Shown: piece by piece, positions 25,071-33,436 of the stretch | Layout of the letters: each line of letters opens with the position of its first letter | How positions within the stretch are numbered: the first letter of the stretch is position 1 | Assembly: GCA_963702995.1 (NCBI GenBank) | Contig: OY969783.1 | Span: 4,650,001-4,714,000, forward strand | Direction: 5' to 3' | Source: MFD04580-c1 sp963702995 | Lineage (GTDB): Bacteria; Planctomycetota; Phycisphaerae; Tepidisphaerales; Tepidisphaeraceae | Length of the DNA stretch: 64,000 bases | The notes under the pieces: generated by a model | What the model was told of the DNA's origin: nothing | Seen by the model: only the letters and a program-made list of their open reading frames with translations | Database searches by the model: none | Program-made: the position numbers and the translations under genes

Positions 25071-26357
25071 TCAGTTGTTCAGGTCATTCTCGTTGATGTA
25101 GCTGTACTTTCCGCCATTCTGGTTGGCGATGTCGCTAAGCAGCTTGATGAAATCGGTTTCGGTATCCTTCGCCGGGTCAACGAAGGCGATAGTGTTGATC
25201 TTGATCTTTCCATCCTTGTTCATCTCCTTGACCTTCGCCCGGACGGCGTCGTTATTCGGGAAATCGCCGTCGGTGAGGAGGTAGACAAGCTGCGGCTTTT
25301 GCGAGAAGGCGACGGTCAGGCCGGGGAGCGGGTCGGACGTGCTGCTGGTCGTCACATCCTCCAGGAACTTGTACGCCCGGCGCTTATTCGCTTCGGTCGC
25401 CTGAACAAGCCCGTTGTTGTCAAAGTTCAGGCTCTTGCCGTCCTGGAAGAAGATGATGTTGAACGTTTGATTGAGCTTCAGGCCCTGGATCGTCTTCTGC
25501 AATTCGAGCTTAAGCGACGCGAACTTGCTGATCATGGAGCCCGAGGCGTCGCACACGAACGTGATGTGCCGCGCGTTGCCGCCGTTGCCGAAGACCGGCC
25601 CTTTCGGCCCCATCGCGCCGCCGCCGGGCGCGCCGAACATCGCCAGCGGGCCACCGCCATCGCCCGAGCCGGAGCCCGTGCCGTTCCCGCTCCCTGAGCC
25701 GCTCCCTTTGCCGCGGCCCATGGCCGTCATACCGACACCGATCAGGTTGGCCGATTCGGCTTCGCCCGAGCCGCCGCCCGCGGGCTGCACGTCCACCGTC
25801 GGAGCGGCTTTGCTTGAGACCCCGTCGGCCGTGCCGCCGTCGGGTTGGACGTCTTGCATCGCCTGCTTGAAGGCATCGCCGCCGGTCCCGACATTGGGGA
25901 CGCCGCCCGGCGTGCTGTTCTCGGCGAGCGTGGCGTCGGGGATGATCGTCTGTTCTTCCTGGACGACCTTCTTGCCATTGTCAACGTAGACGACCTTCAG
26001 GAACACCAGCCCCAGGATCACGATCAGGGCATGGACCATCAAGCTGGTGAGGATCGGAAGATAATCTTGCACCCACGCCTGCTGCCAAAAGCCGAGCGTG
26101 GGCCCCAGCGGAGCGAGTTCGCCCTCGACCGGTTGACCCGGCTGGCCCGCCTGGGCCGCGCCGGGGGCTGGCGGGGCGGCCGATCCAGGCGCGGGCGGCG
26201 GCATCGGGGCCGGGCCGGGAGCGCCCGGCGGGCGTCCGGCCGCCATCGGGGCTGCGCCGGGTATCGGGGGCATTGCGGGAGGGAACGCCGGGCCCGACAT
26301 CCCGCCAAGAGGCGGAGGAGCACGAGGTGCCGGCGGCGGAGGCGGTTGCAGCGACAT
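25071..26357 (-). CDS. Membrane-anchored von Willebrand factor A protein with proline-rich N-terminus
   Basis: 428 residues. Residues 1-80 are extremely Pro/Ala/Gly-rich and cytoplasmic. One membrane helix lies at about 102-122 (LTSLMVHALIVILGLVFLKVVYV), then a Gly/Ser-rich periplasmic linker, then a VWA domain from about 255 with the metal-ion site DASGS and TDGD near the end. The topology (short inside, one helix, outside linker and domain) mimics TonB/TolA. With ExbB and three ExbD genes just downstream, it may be the energised partner in place of TonB. Its own terminator separates it from exbB, so it may be a separate transcript. Confidence 0.88.
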   Translation of the reverse strand: MSLQPPPPPAPRAPPPLGGMSGPAFPPAMPPIPGAAPMAAGRPPGAPGPAPMPPPAPGSAAPPAPGAAQAGQPGQPVEGELAPLGPTLGFWQQAWVQDYLPILTSLMVHALIVILGLVFLKVVYVDNGKKVVQEEQTIIPDATLAENSTPGGVPNVGTGGDAFKQAMQDVQPDGGTADGVSSKAAPTVDVQPAGGGSGEAESANLIGVGMTAMGRGKGSGSGSGNGTGSGSGDGGGPLAMFGAPGGGAMGPKGPVFGNGGNARHITFVCDASGSMISKFASLKLELQKTIQGLKLNQTFNIIFFQDGKSLNFDNNGLVQATEANKRRAYKFLEDVTTSSTSDPLPGLTVAFSQKPQLVYLLTDGDFPNNDAVRAKVKEMNKDGKIKINTIAFVDPAKDTETDFIKLLSDIANQNGGKYSYINENDLNN

Positions 26358-26920
26358 GAGACACTCCTTGGACGATGGTTTGTAAAGTGAGCGGCGCTGA
26401 AGGCGTCAACGAATAGGTGCGGGCAACCCACGAACGGAATCCCGCCCGCGCTCCCGTCGTGCCGCGAGGTCAAACCTCAACAGCGAACGACCCGAACGTG
26501 GGCGATCACCGCACAGCAGGCCCGACCGCAACCAACCGCTTCAGTTTTACAAATCACCCGGCGGGAACGGGGGCGGCTAGATCGCACCGCACCCGATGAA
26601 GGACCAAGAATTACCGCAGTTCCGCCGGGTGATAAATATAACCTTCACGATTCGCTCGTCAACGAAAAACCGATTGCGCGGTGGCAGAGCCATTGACACG
26701 GACGCGGCCGCCCGCAGGAAGAGCGCGGGTTGACCGCAACGCTCGCCAAACAGACGACTTGTCCACCCTCACAAGTCCCAACGATGCAGAGCGCCCTTTC
26801 TTAGACGATCTCGGACCCAAGAGGCTCCTCCACCCGAACGGTCCCCGCCACCGTTTCGAATGTAACCGCCGTAGACTTCTGAAGTCGGCCACGTTGTCTC
26901 AGAAAGCAGTGCCTGGGCGC
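26358..26920. other. Intergenic region upstream of the VWA gene
   Basis: 560 bases; the left end carries the VWA leader. The sequence around 26600-26700 is relatively A/T-rich (GATAAATATAACC) and could hold a promoter. No gene seen. Confidence 0.4.
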
Positions 26921-26951
26921 AAGAAGAAGGCCCGGGAAATCCCGGGCCTTC
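26921..26951 (-). terminator. Probable terminator of the YHS-like gene
   Basis: Perfect 12-base stem GAAGGCCCGGGA/TCCCGGGCCTTC with AA loop; on the minus strand it is followed by TTCTTGCG, a modest T tract. Confidence 0.7.
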
Positions 26952-26988
26952 GGCAGAGCCTGTCTCGATTGTCGATCTGACGGAAGCG

Positions 26989-27277
26989 TTACTTGAGCGT
27001 CTTCATGTACTTTTCGGGGTCCTTCTCAAACTCCTTGATGCAGTCCTTGCAGCAGAAGCCGATTGTTTTGCCCTTGTAGACCGTGGTGACTTTCGGATCG
27101 ACCTCGTTGTCCTTTTCGATGGCGCAGAACTTATTGACGGGCTTCTCAAGTGGACGACTGGGTCGTAGGCTGGGTGGTGGGCTTGGTCGTCGGGTCGGAC
27201 TGCGCCGCGGCGACCAGCGCCGCGCCGGCGGCCGACAGAAGAAGCGCGGAGAGGAACAGAATCCGGGATAATTGCAT
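26989..27277 (-). pseudogene. Small exported YHS/TRASH-like metal-binding protein, frameshifted
   Basis: Starts at 27277 with GGAGG six bases upstream. Residues 1-25 are a signal peptide (MQLSRILFLSALLLSAAGAA), followed by a DPTTKPTTQPTTQ linker. The reading then breaks at about 27150-27153. The shifted frame continues LEKPVNKFCAIEKDNEVDPK, VTTVYKGKTIGFCCKDCIKE and FEKDPEKYMKTLK to a stop at 26989. The CxxI...GFCCKDC...FEKDPEKY pattern is that of YHS-type domains, which bind copper, zinc or other metals via cysteines. About 95 residues if repaired. The frameshift is probably a sequencing indel. Confidence 0.75.
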
Positions 27278-27410
27278 GAGAGGCCTCCAAAGGTTCAAGG
27301 TGCCAGGTCAGACCGATCCAGTCGTCTCGCCGTGGCAGCACATCCGTGTGCGAACCGAACCAGCGCGCCCTGGCATCCCCGTCCGACGTCCGATAATAGC
27401 CGACGATCGG

Positions 27411-27446
27411 AACAAAAAAAGGGCCATGCCATCGCATTGGCCCTTT
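27411..27446 (-). terminator. Rho-independent terminator of the ferredoxin gene
   Basis: On the minus strand AAAGGGCCA pairs with TGGCCCTTT around 11 bases and is followed by a run of seven T. Confidence 0.9.
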
Positions 27447-27510
27447 CCGTGATGGTTTCCAAGTCGGTTTGTTCAGTCCCGGCGCAAAGCTGCGCGCGTC
27501 GGATCGACCC

Positions 27511-27771
27511 TTACTTCTTGTAGTATTGGGCATTGCGTTCGATGAAGCTCGCCCATTCGGCCGGTAGGTCTTCCTGTGGGAAGATGGCCGTGACCGGGCA
27601 TTCGTCAACGCATAAGCCGCAGTCGATGCACGTGTCGGGGTCGATGTACAGCATCTCTTCCTTGCCAAAGTCGGCATCGTCCTTGGTCGGGTGGATGCAA
27701 TCGACCGGGCAGACCGCGACGCACGCGGTATCCTTCGTACCAATACAAGGTTGCGCAATGATGTGGGTCAT
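27511..27771 (-). CDS. Ferredoxin, 7Fe or 8Fe bacterial type
   Basis: 86-residue soluble electron carrier with two cluster motifs. The first, CIGTKDTACVAVCPVDCI, has CxxxxxxxCxxxCP spacing typical of a [3Fe-4S] or modified cluster site. The second, CIDCGLCVDECPV, is a classic [4Fe-4S] CxxCxxCxxxCP motif. The order and spacing match FdxA-like 7Fe ferredoxins (MTHIIAQPCIGTKD start). The start at 27771 is chosen by this alignment; the longer in-frame opening lacks support. It has its own terminator, and no partner oxidoreductase is adjacent. Confidence 0.95.
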   Translation of the reverse strand: MTHIIAQPCIGTKDTACVAVCPVDCIHPTKDDADFGKEEMLYIDPDTCIDCGLCVDECPVTAIFPQEDLPAEWASFIERNAQYYKK

Positions 27772-27931
27772 AGGAGATCTCAGGGTCGCACAGCCCGACG
27801 CGCCGCGAGGCGCCGCCCGGAAGCGGCAGATTTTATTCGATCCGGCCGCCCGTGACAATTCCGGTGCGGCCGCTCTCCAAAGTATTGAAGCGCCGTGCGC
27901 CCAATTCGACGCCATGTAGACGCGTCGTCCG

Positions 27932-29569
27932 CTACATGATGAGGGAGGTCCCGGTCATGCCATCGGGTTTCTCAAGGCCCATCATCTGAAGCAGCGTCGG
28001 GGCGACGTCGGCGAGGCGGCCGCCCGCGCGGAGCGCGTGCCCTTTGAATCGCTCGTCAAACACGATGAGTTCGACGTCATAGGTCGTATGGGCTGTATGG
28101 GGCCCGCCGGTGGTGGGGTCGATCATCTGTTCGCAGTTGCCGTGATCGGCCAGCACGACCGCGCAGCCCCCTTGCCGCCGGGTCGCGTCGAGCACGCGCC
28201 CGACACAGATGTCCACGTGCTCCACCGCCTTGATCGCCGCGTCCAGCACGCCGGTGTGCCCGACCATGTCGCCGTTGGCGAAGTTGACCACGACCAGATC
28301 GTATTGCCCGGAATCGATGCGCTTTACGACTTCGTCGCACACGCCGTAGGCGCTCATTTCCGGCATCTGGTCATAGGTAGACAGCGGCCGCCCGTTCGGC
28401 AGCAGCTTGGGGGACGGGACGATTTGCCGGTCCTCGCCGGGGAACGGCTCTTCCCGATAGTCGTTGAAGAAGAACGTCACGTGCGGGAACTTTTCCGTCT
28501 CGGCCGATCGGAACTGCTTCAGGCCAAGGCCCGAAACGTACTCACCCAGGATGTTCTTCATCTTCGGGGGCTTCGGGTAGGCGACGTGGACGGGCAGGCC
28601 CTCTTCGTAGGCGGTGAGCGTCGCATAATAGAGCCGCGGCCTGGGCCCGCGTTCAAACCCGTGCTTGACGGAGACGCCGGTCTTCTTGTCCGTGACGGTG
28701 TACGGGAACGGGTCATAGACGAACGCCTTGGTGATCTCGCGCGGGCGGTCGCCTCGATAGTTGTAGAACAGCACGCTGTCGCCATCGCTGACCATCGCGC
28801 GCGGCGTGACGCCGTCGTCGCAGATAACCGACGGAGCGATGAACTCGTCGCCTGACATGTTCGGCTCGGTGGGGTGCGTGTAATAGTGCTGGATCGCCTC
28901 TTCCGCGCTCGTGAACTTGGTCCCCTCCCCTTTGGCGATCGCGCGGTATGCCTTTTCCACCCGCTCCCAGCGGTGGTCGCGGTCCATCGCATAGTAGCGG
29001 CCGGTGACCGTGGCGACCTTGCCGACGCCGAGCTCCTTCATCTTCGCTTCGATCTTGCGCACGTATTCGAGCCCGGAGTTTGGCGGGGTATCGCGGCCGT
29101 CGGTGAACGCATGCAGGAAGACGCGCTCGACCCCGCCGCGCTTCGCCAGCTCCAGGCACCCGTAAAGGTGCTCCAGCAGCCCGTGAACCCCGGCATCGCT
29201 GACGATCCCGAACAGGTGCAGCGCCGACTTGTTACGGACGACGTTATCAACCGCCCCTTTGAGCTGGGCGTTATCGAAGAACTCTCCGTTACGAATCGCC
29301 TTGGTGATCGCGACCGACTCCTGATCGACCACCCGCCCCGCGCCGATGTTTTGGTGGCCGACTTCGCTGTTGCCCATCGTCCCTTCGGGCAGGCCGACAT
29401 CGAACCCGCTGGTGTGGATCAGCGTGACGGGGTAATTCGCCAGCAGATCGTCGGCGACGGGGTGCTTCGCCAGATAGATCGCGTTGGCCTTGTTCCATTG
29501 CGGGTAGGGGTTCTTGCCCCAGCCATCGCGAATGATCAAAACGGCCGGCCGACTGGTGGGTGCTGTCAC
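27932..29569 (-). CDS. gpmI: 2,3-bisphosphoglycerate-independent phosphoglycerate mutase
   Basis: 545-residue cytoplasmic glycolytic enzyme that interconverts 3- and 2-phosphoglycerate, with two metal ions and a phosphoserine. RDGWG at 14-18 carries the first metal-binding Asp. EGTMGNSEVGHQNIGAGR contains the catalytic Ser68. The transferase domain shows HAFTDGRDTPPNSGLEYV and VTGRYYAMDRDHRWERV. The second metal site is in NFANGDMVGHTG and VVLADHGNCEQM. Length is slightly above the usual 510. Complete and intact. Confidence 0.97.
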   Translation of the reverse strand: MTAPTSRPAVLIIRDGWGKNPYPQWNKANAIYLAKHPVADDLLANYPVTLIHTSGFDVGLPEGTMGNSEVGHQNIGAGRVVDQESVAITKAIRNGEFFDNAQLKGAVDNVVRNKSALHLFGIVSDAGVHGLLEHLYGCLELAKRGGVERVFLHAFTDGRDTPPNSGLEYVRKIEAKMKELGVGKVATVTGRYYAMDRDHRWERVEKAYRAIAKGEGTKFTSAEEAIQHYYTHPTEPNMSGDEFIAPSVICDDGVTPRAMVSDGDSVLFYNYRGDRPREITKAFVYDPFPYTVTDKKTGVSVKHGFERGPRPRLYYATLTAYEEGLPVHVAYPKPPKMKNILGEYVSGLGLKQFRSAETEKFPHVTFFFNDYREEPFPGEDRQIVPSPKLLPNGRPLSTYDQMPEMSAYGVCDEVVKRIDSGQYDLVVVNFANGDMVGHTGVLDAAIKAVEHVDICVGRVLDATRRQGGCAVVLADHGNCEQMIDPTTGGPHTAHTTYDVELIVFDERFKGHALRAGGRLADVAPTLLQMMGLEKPDGMTGTSLIM

Positions 29570-29646
29570 AGGTGTCCTTTTGAAGAGCCGGCGCGAATCT
29601 TAAAGACGGATCGCCCGGATTGGAATACGTTCCAGAGCGGCCGCCG

Positions 29647-30219
29647 TCACTCCCGCGTGCCGTGGCCGAGCGCGTCATAGCCGCGCTGAAGCTCTGCATA
29701 GAGCTGGCTCATCGCCTCGGGAACGATGCGCGTTTCGCCGACCACATGCATGAAGTTGATGTCGCCGGCCCAGCGCGGCACGACGTGCTGGTGCAGGTGC
29801 CCCGGAACGCCCGCTCCGGCGCAGCGCCCCAGGTTGATGCCCACGTTAAAACCCTGCGCCGCGACCGCCCGCCGCAGCACCTGGGTGGCGATCGTGGTCT
29901 CGCGGGCCAGGTCGAGCATGACGGGCTCGGAAAGCTCGTCCAGCTCCGCCAGATGCGCCAGCGGCGCGACGAGAAGGTGCCCGTTGGTATAAGGGAAGCG
30001 GTTCATGAGCGTCATCACGTGGTCGGTCTTCCAGAGGACCAGTCGCTCGCGGCGCTGAACGTCGTCGGCGGCCACGGCGGCGGCGCAGAGGAAGCACCCG
30101 TCGCCCCCGGGCGGCTTGCTCAGGGACCGGATGTATTGCATTCGCCACGGCGCATAAAGGACCGACCCGGCGGCGCTGGTCGGCTCGGAGGGGTTTGACG
30201 CATTCTCCATGGCCGACAT
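29647..30219 (-). CDS. HIT family protein (histidine triad hydrolase/transferase)
   Basis: 190 residues. The HIT motif is HLHQHVVPRW (HxHxHxx), preceded by NVGINLGRCAGAGVPGHLH. The N-terminus has YAPWRMQYI and a zinc-binding-like CFLCAAAVA, as in the AP4A phosphorylase-like branch of the family. Expected activity is hydrolysis or transfer of nucleotidyl groups (for example diadenosine polyphosphates). The start is uncertain: ATG 30219 (MSAMENASNPSEP) or 30210; neither has a clear ribosome site. Longer in-frame openings run into a palindromic repeat and are rejected. Confidence 0.9.
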   Translation of the reverse strand: MSAMENASNPSEPTSAAGSVLYAPWRMQYIRSLSKPPGGDGCFLCAAAVAADDVQRRERLVLWKTDHVMTLMNRFPYTNGHLLVAPLAHLAELDELSEPVMLDLARETTIATQVLRRAVAAQGFNVGINLGRCAGAGVPGHLHQHVVPRWAGDINFMHVVGETRIVPEAMSQLYAELQRGYDALGHGTRE

Positions 30220-30284
30220 CGTAAGGGTGAGCCGCCCGATTGAAAGCGGCCGCCGGGTGCGGCCGTCAATGCGATGCCGGCACC

Positions 30285-30350
30285 CCCGGGAACGCCGACG
30301 TCCTCGTCGGCCGATCGCGTGGAGCCGACGAGGACGTCGGCGTTCCCGGG
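30285..30350. repeat. Perfect 27-base inverted repeat (REP-like)
   Basis: Arms at 30285-30311 and 30324-30350 are exactly complementary (from CCCGGGAACGCCG to CCTCGTCGGC) with a 12-base loop. A degenerate copy stands at 42382-42445. It sits between the leaders of divergent genes. Confidence 0.85.
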
Positions 30351-30482
30351 TTCGCATTTCTGGGATCTCCAACAAACCATGGCCTAGCCCCGCCGCCGCG
30401 CGTTCTTCGCCGGTTGCGTTCTGGCTACACTTTGGCCCAGGAAAGAATGCGAGCGGACGGGCCGGAAAACAGAGGTGGATAG

Positions 30483-31748
30483 ATGGGGATCGAACTTCGC
30501 TGGGCGCGGGAGTCGGATCTGGATCGCGTGGCGGAGGCGCGGCTGCGCTGCTACGCGCATGCGTCGAAGCAGCTCGAGGACTATCAGCGGCTCCTTCGGA
30601 ACGACCGACGCGCCGCCGTCGGGGATTACCTCATGGCGGAAGAAGACGGGCAGGCGATCGGGACAACCACGTCGCTTTCAATGACGATGTCGGTGCGTGG
30701 CGGGGCCGTCCCGTGCCAGGGCGTCGCCTGGGTGGGGACGATCCGGACGCACCGGCGGACCGCCCGTCGATCGGCGCAAAACGCGGGGCTCGCCGCCGAT
30801 AGCGCGGGGGTTGCGACCCGCCTCATGGCCGAAACGCTGCGACGCGGCCGCGAGCGCGGGCAAGTGGTCTCGGCACTCATGCCGTTCCGGGCCTCCTTCT
30901 ACGAGCACTTCGGGTATGGCCTGGTCGAGCGTCGCTGCGCCTGGACCGTCCCGCTCGCCCTGCTGCCGGACGTCGCCGCCGACGGCACGCGATTCTTCGA
31001 GTCGGCCGACCTTGACGAAGTCGCGGCCTGCCGGCGACGTTTTGTCGCCCGAGGCCAGTGCGATATTGAGCGCCCGCTCGATGTTTGGCCGTACCACCTG
31101 GACGGGCTGAAGGATGGATTCTTTGTCGTCGATCGGCCCAGCCGGACCGGGCCGATCGGCGGCTATCTGGCATTCGGGCACAAGGCGGACGGGGGGAAGG
31201 ACATGCTGGTGGTGAACGACGCCGGCTGGGAGGGTGAACGCGCGTTCCTGCGCCTCCTTGGCTTCCTCGGGAGTCTGCGGGACCAGTACGCGGCCGTTGT
31301 CTTCCCGCTCCCGGCCGACCTGCCCCTGAATCGGCTTCTCCGGGAGCCGCAACTTCCCCATCGCCCGGTCAACCACCCGACGCCGGAGGCCCGGCCTTAC
31401 ACGCGGATGCAGATGCGCGTGCTGGACCACGCCAAATTCCTGGCCGCCATGCGGCTGCCAGCGGCGTTTCGCGGAAGCGCCGTGATCGCGGTCAAGGAGT
31501 GCGAAGGAGCGACGTCGCGTTTCCGCCTGACCATCGAAGGCGGGTCGGCACAGGTCACGATGCTAACGGCGCCGGGAGATGCCGACATGACCTGTTCCGA
31601 TGCCACGTGGGCGTCGGTGGCATGCGGGGACCTCCCGGCATCGACGGCGGTTCGATTCGGCCTGGCCGCGTGCGAGGATCGGGGCGCGCTCGAACTGCTC
31701 GGCGCCTTCGCCGATGGCCCGACGCCGTACTGCACCGAGTACTTTTGA
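30483..31748 (+). CDS. Eis-like GNAT acetyltransferase
   Basis: 421 residues with the architecture of the Eis family: an N-terminal GNAT domain (1-150, with the acetyl-CoA loop around AGVATRLMAETLRRGRERG), a second degenerate GNAT domain (LVERRCAWTVPLAL onward), and a C-terminal SCP2/sterol-carrier-like domain (FRLTIEGGSAQVTMLTAPGDADMTCSDATWAS...LPASTAVRFG). FYEHFGYGLVERR is a family motif. Characterised relatives acetylate amines such as aminoglycosides or lysines; the substrate here is unknown. It ends in a free carboxylate YF, as the family requires for catalysis. Divergent from the HIT gene. Confidence 0.88.
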   Translation: MGIELRWARESDLDRVAEARLRCYAHASKQLEDYQRLLRNDRRAAVGDYLMAEEDGQAIGTTTSLSMTMSVRGGAVPCQGVAWVGTIRTHRRTARRSAQNAGLAADSAGVATRLMAETLRRGRERGQVVSALMPFRASFYEHFGYGLVERRCAWTVPLALLPDVAADGTRFFESADLDEVAACRRRFVARGQCDIERPLDVWPYHLDGLKDGFFVVDRPSRTGPIGGYLAFGHKADGGKDMLVVNDAGWEGERAFLRLLGFLGSLRDQYAAVVFPLPADLPLNRLLREPQLPHRPVNHPTPEARPYTRMQMRVLDHAKFLAAMRLPAAFRGSAVIAVKECEGATSRFRLTIEGGSAQVTMLTAPGDADMTCSDATWASVACGDLPASTAVRFGLAACEDRGALELLGAFADGPTPYCTEYF

Positions 31749-31765
31749 AGGCGGGGATGGCGCCG

Positions 31766-31891
31766 CTAGCGCCCGAACATCTTTGCGACGATGAAGATCA
31801 AAATCGCTCCACCAAGCCCGCCGCCGGCGAGGAGGTAAACGAGTGAATAGCCGATGGCGGCGAGGGCCTGAATCTCTGCGACGGGGAGCAT
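31766..31891 (-). CDS. 41-residue membrane peptide
   Basis: Too short for usual ORF cut-offs. It reads MLPVAEIQALAAIGYSLVYL then LAGGGLGGAILIFIVAKMFG and R. The ATG at 31891 has CCGGAGGAACG immediately upstream, an excellent ribosome site. One hydrophobic helix with a GGGLGGA hinge ends in K/R, so an inside C-terminus is likely. The role is unknown. It is convergent with the Eis-like gene, with the stop 18 bases apart. The strong Shine-Dalgarno and clean composition argue it is real. Confidence 0.7.
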   Translation of the reverse strand: MLPVAEIQALAAIGYSLVYLLAGGGLGGAILIFIVAKMFGR

Positions 31892-31973
31892 CGTTCCTCC
31901 GGGACAAGGTGAGTATTGATTCCGTACCTGCCCGTATCTCTGCAAAGAACGTACCGTCCTGGTCGCACCCCTG

Positions 31974-33068
31974 TCACTGCTTGAGGTGCTGGTCGAAAAA
32001 GGCGAGCACCTGATGGCTCAGTTCCGGGCTGCCAAAGCCATGGCCCGCCCCTTCTACGACGTGCAGCGTGACCTCCACGCCCGCCTTTTTCAGCGCGTCG
32101 CGGAGCATCTCGCTTTGCGCCAGCGGGACGAGCGGGTCCTTATCGCCGTGCATGATCAGGAAGGGCGGGTCATCCTTGGTGACATACGTAAGGGGGCTGG
32201 CGGCCGCCACAAGGTCGGGGTGATCTTTGAGCGTCCCGCCGATCAGATGGCTCTCGGGGGAGTTGGGCGTCCCGTGCTTCATCGTCGCCTGGGGGATCGC
32301 CTGCTCATCCATCTTCAGAAAGTCGGTCGGGCCGAACCAGTCGCAGACGGCCTGGACGCGGCTCGACTGCCCCGGGTTGCCTCCGTCACCCTCCAGCGCC
32401 TTTACGTCGCCGCTGGTGCCGAGCAGGGCGACCAGGTGCCCGCCCGCCGACGAGCCCCACGCGCCGATGTGGGCGCCGTCGAGCCCGTACTTGTCGGCGT
32501 TGGCGCGAAGCCATCGGATCGCCGCCTTGCAGTCGTTGATCTGCGCCGGGAACCTGGCCACCTGGCTGAAGCGATACTCGACGCTGGCCACCGCGTAGCC
32601 GTGCTGGAGAAGGAACATCCCGTTTGACCCGCGCTTACTGCCGGCGCTCCAGGCGCCGCCGTGGACCCAGACGACAATGGGGAGCTTCTTGTCCTTGCCG
32701 TCGTCCCCCTTCTCTCGCTTCTCGGGCAGGTAAAGGTCGAGCAGGAGCGGCGTGCCGCCGCCGCGGCCGTATTCGAGGTCTTCCAGCACTTGCACGCCCG
32801 CCGGCACCGCCGGCCCCGCCGGCCGCGTGGCGGGGCCGGCGCCGAAGGCGGTCGCGACAACCACCAACAGCACGCCGACAGAGAGAAAGCGGCCCGCGAG
32901 CCGCGATCGTGAGGAAACGGTCGGCGCACGTCCGCGCGCGATTTGAGGTTCCGAAGGGCCTTCAGCCGGGCACGGACTGTTCCCCGACGGTCGCGGGTCG
33001 CGGGTGGCCCTTTCAAGGGGCAAGAACGTCATGCGGCACCGCCGAAACAAGAAGGTTGGTTTACTCAT
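31974..33068 (-). CDS. Secreted alpha/beta-hydrolase (carboxylesterase, BD-FAE type)
   Basis: 364 residues. Leader with hydrophobic segment (about 68-82, GRFLSVGVLLVVVATAFGAG) then a T/R/P linker, then the hydrolase: oxyanion motif VVWVHGGAW, nucleophile elbow GAWGSSAGGH, acid Asp in MHGDKDPLVP and His in GAGHGF. This is the esterase/lipase family with HGG motif, often acting on acetylated or feruloylated polysaccharides. The ATG at 33068 has AAGAGGAG ten bases upstream; a repeat of the GGTCGCGGG type (32981-33020) supplies part of the N-terminal coding sequence (RDPRPSG), so the true start could be further in. Confidence 0.88.
   Translation of the reverse strand: MSKPTFLFRRCRMTFLPLERATRDPRPSGNSPCPAEGPSEPQIARGRAPTVSSRSRLAGRFLSVGVLLVVVATAFGAGPATRPAGPAVPAGVQVLEDLEYGRGGGTPLLLDLYLPEKREKGDDGKDKKLPIVVWVHGGAWSAGSKRGSNGMFLLQHGYAVASVEYRFSQVARFPAQINDCKAAIRWLRANADKYGLDGAHIGAWGSSAGGHLVALLGTSGDVKALEGDGGNPGQSSRVQAVCDWFGPTDFLKMDEQAIPQATMKHGTPNSPESHLIGGTLKDHPDLVAAASPLTYVTKDDPPFLIMHGDKDPLVPLAQSEMLRDALKKAGVEVTLHVVEGAGHGFGSPELSHQVLAFFDQHLKQ
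32981..33020. repeat. Dispersed GGTCGCGGGTCGCGGGTGGC-type repeat inside a coding N-terminus
   Basis: CCCCGACGGTCGCGGGTCGC followed by GGGTGGCCC resembles CCCTTACGGTCGCGGCTCGC followed by GGGTGGC at 58153-58180. Here it is read as part of the esterase leader. Confidence 0.55.
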
Positions 33069-33222
33069 CGTGCCGCGGCTCCTCTTGGCGTAAGTTCTGG
33101 CAGTGCGTCTACCCACGTCTATCAACGATCTCCGAAGCGAGTTGTTGTCGCGCCGACGCCGATAGCCGTCGTGGTCACGCCCCAACTTACCGATTCAACC
33201 GAGTGGAGGCGCTGACACAAAT

Positions 33223-33279
33223 GTGGGGCGTGGTCCACCACGCCGCATCAGACGGTGGCGTGGTGAACCACGCCCTACC
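33223..33279. repeat. Inverted pair of GGGCGTGGTCCACCACGCC repeats
   Basis: GGGCGTGGTCCACCACGCC at about 33226-33244 is repeated in reverse as GGCGTGGTGAACCACGCCC at about 33257-33275, differing by one base. Each arm is itself palindromic. REP-like, in the 370-base gap between the esterase and glycosyltransferase genes, where no gene is seen. Confidence 0.65.
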
Positions 33280-33436
33280 TCACGGCCGGGTGTCATCACC
33301 ACACCCACAGCCCGGCGGCCCCACGAAACGCTTGACACCTTTCCACGTTGCGGCCACGATCCGAACCGAGGTTGTTCGATCGCGAAGCGCCGGCCGTCAC
33401 CCGTCGAACGCATCGGTCCCTGCGATCCCATCCGCA

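Noticed and set aside
27003..27758. A 251-codon minus-strand frame crossing YHS and ferredoxin genes
   Set aside because: Out-of-frame reading of two real genes and their gap; Ser/Arg/Thr-rich, no domain.
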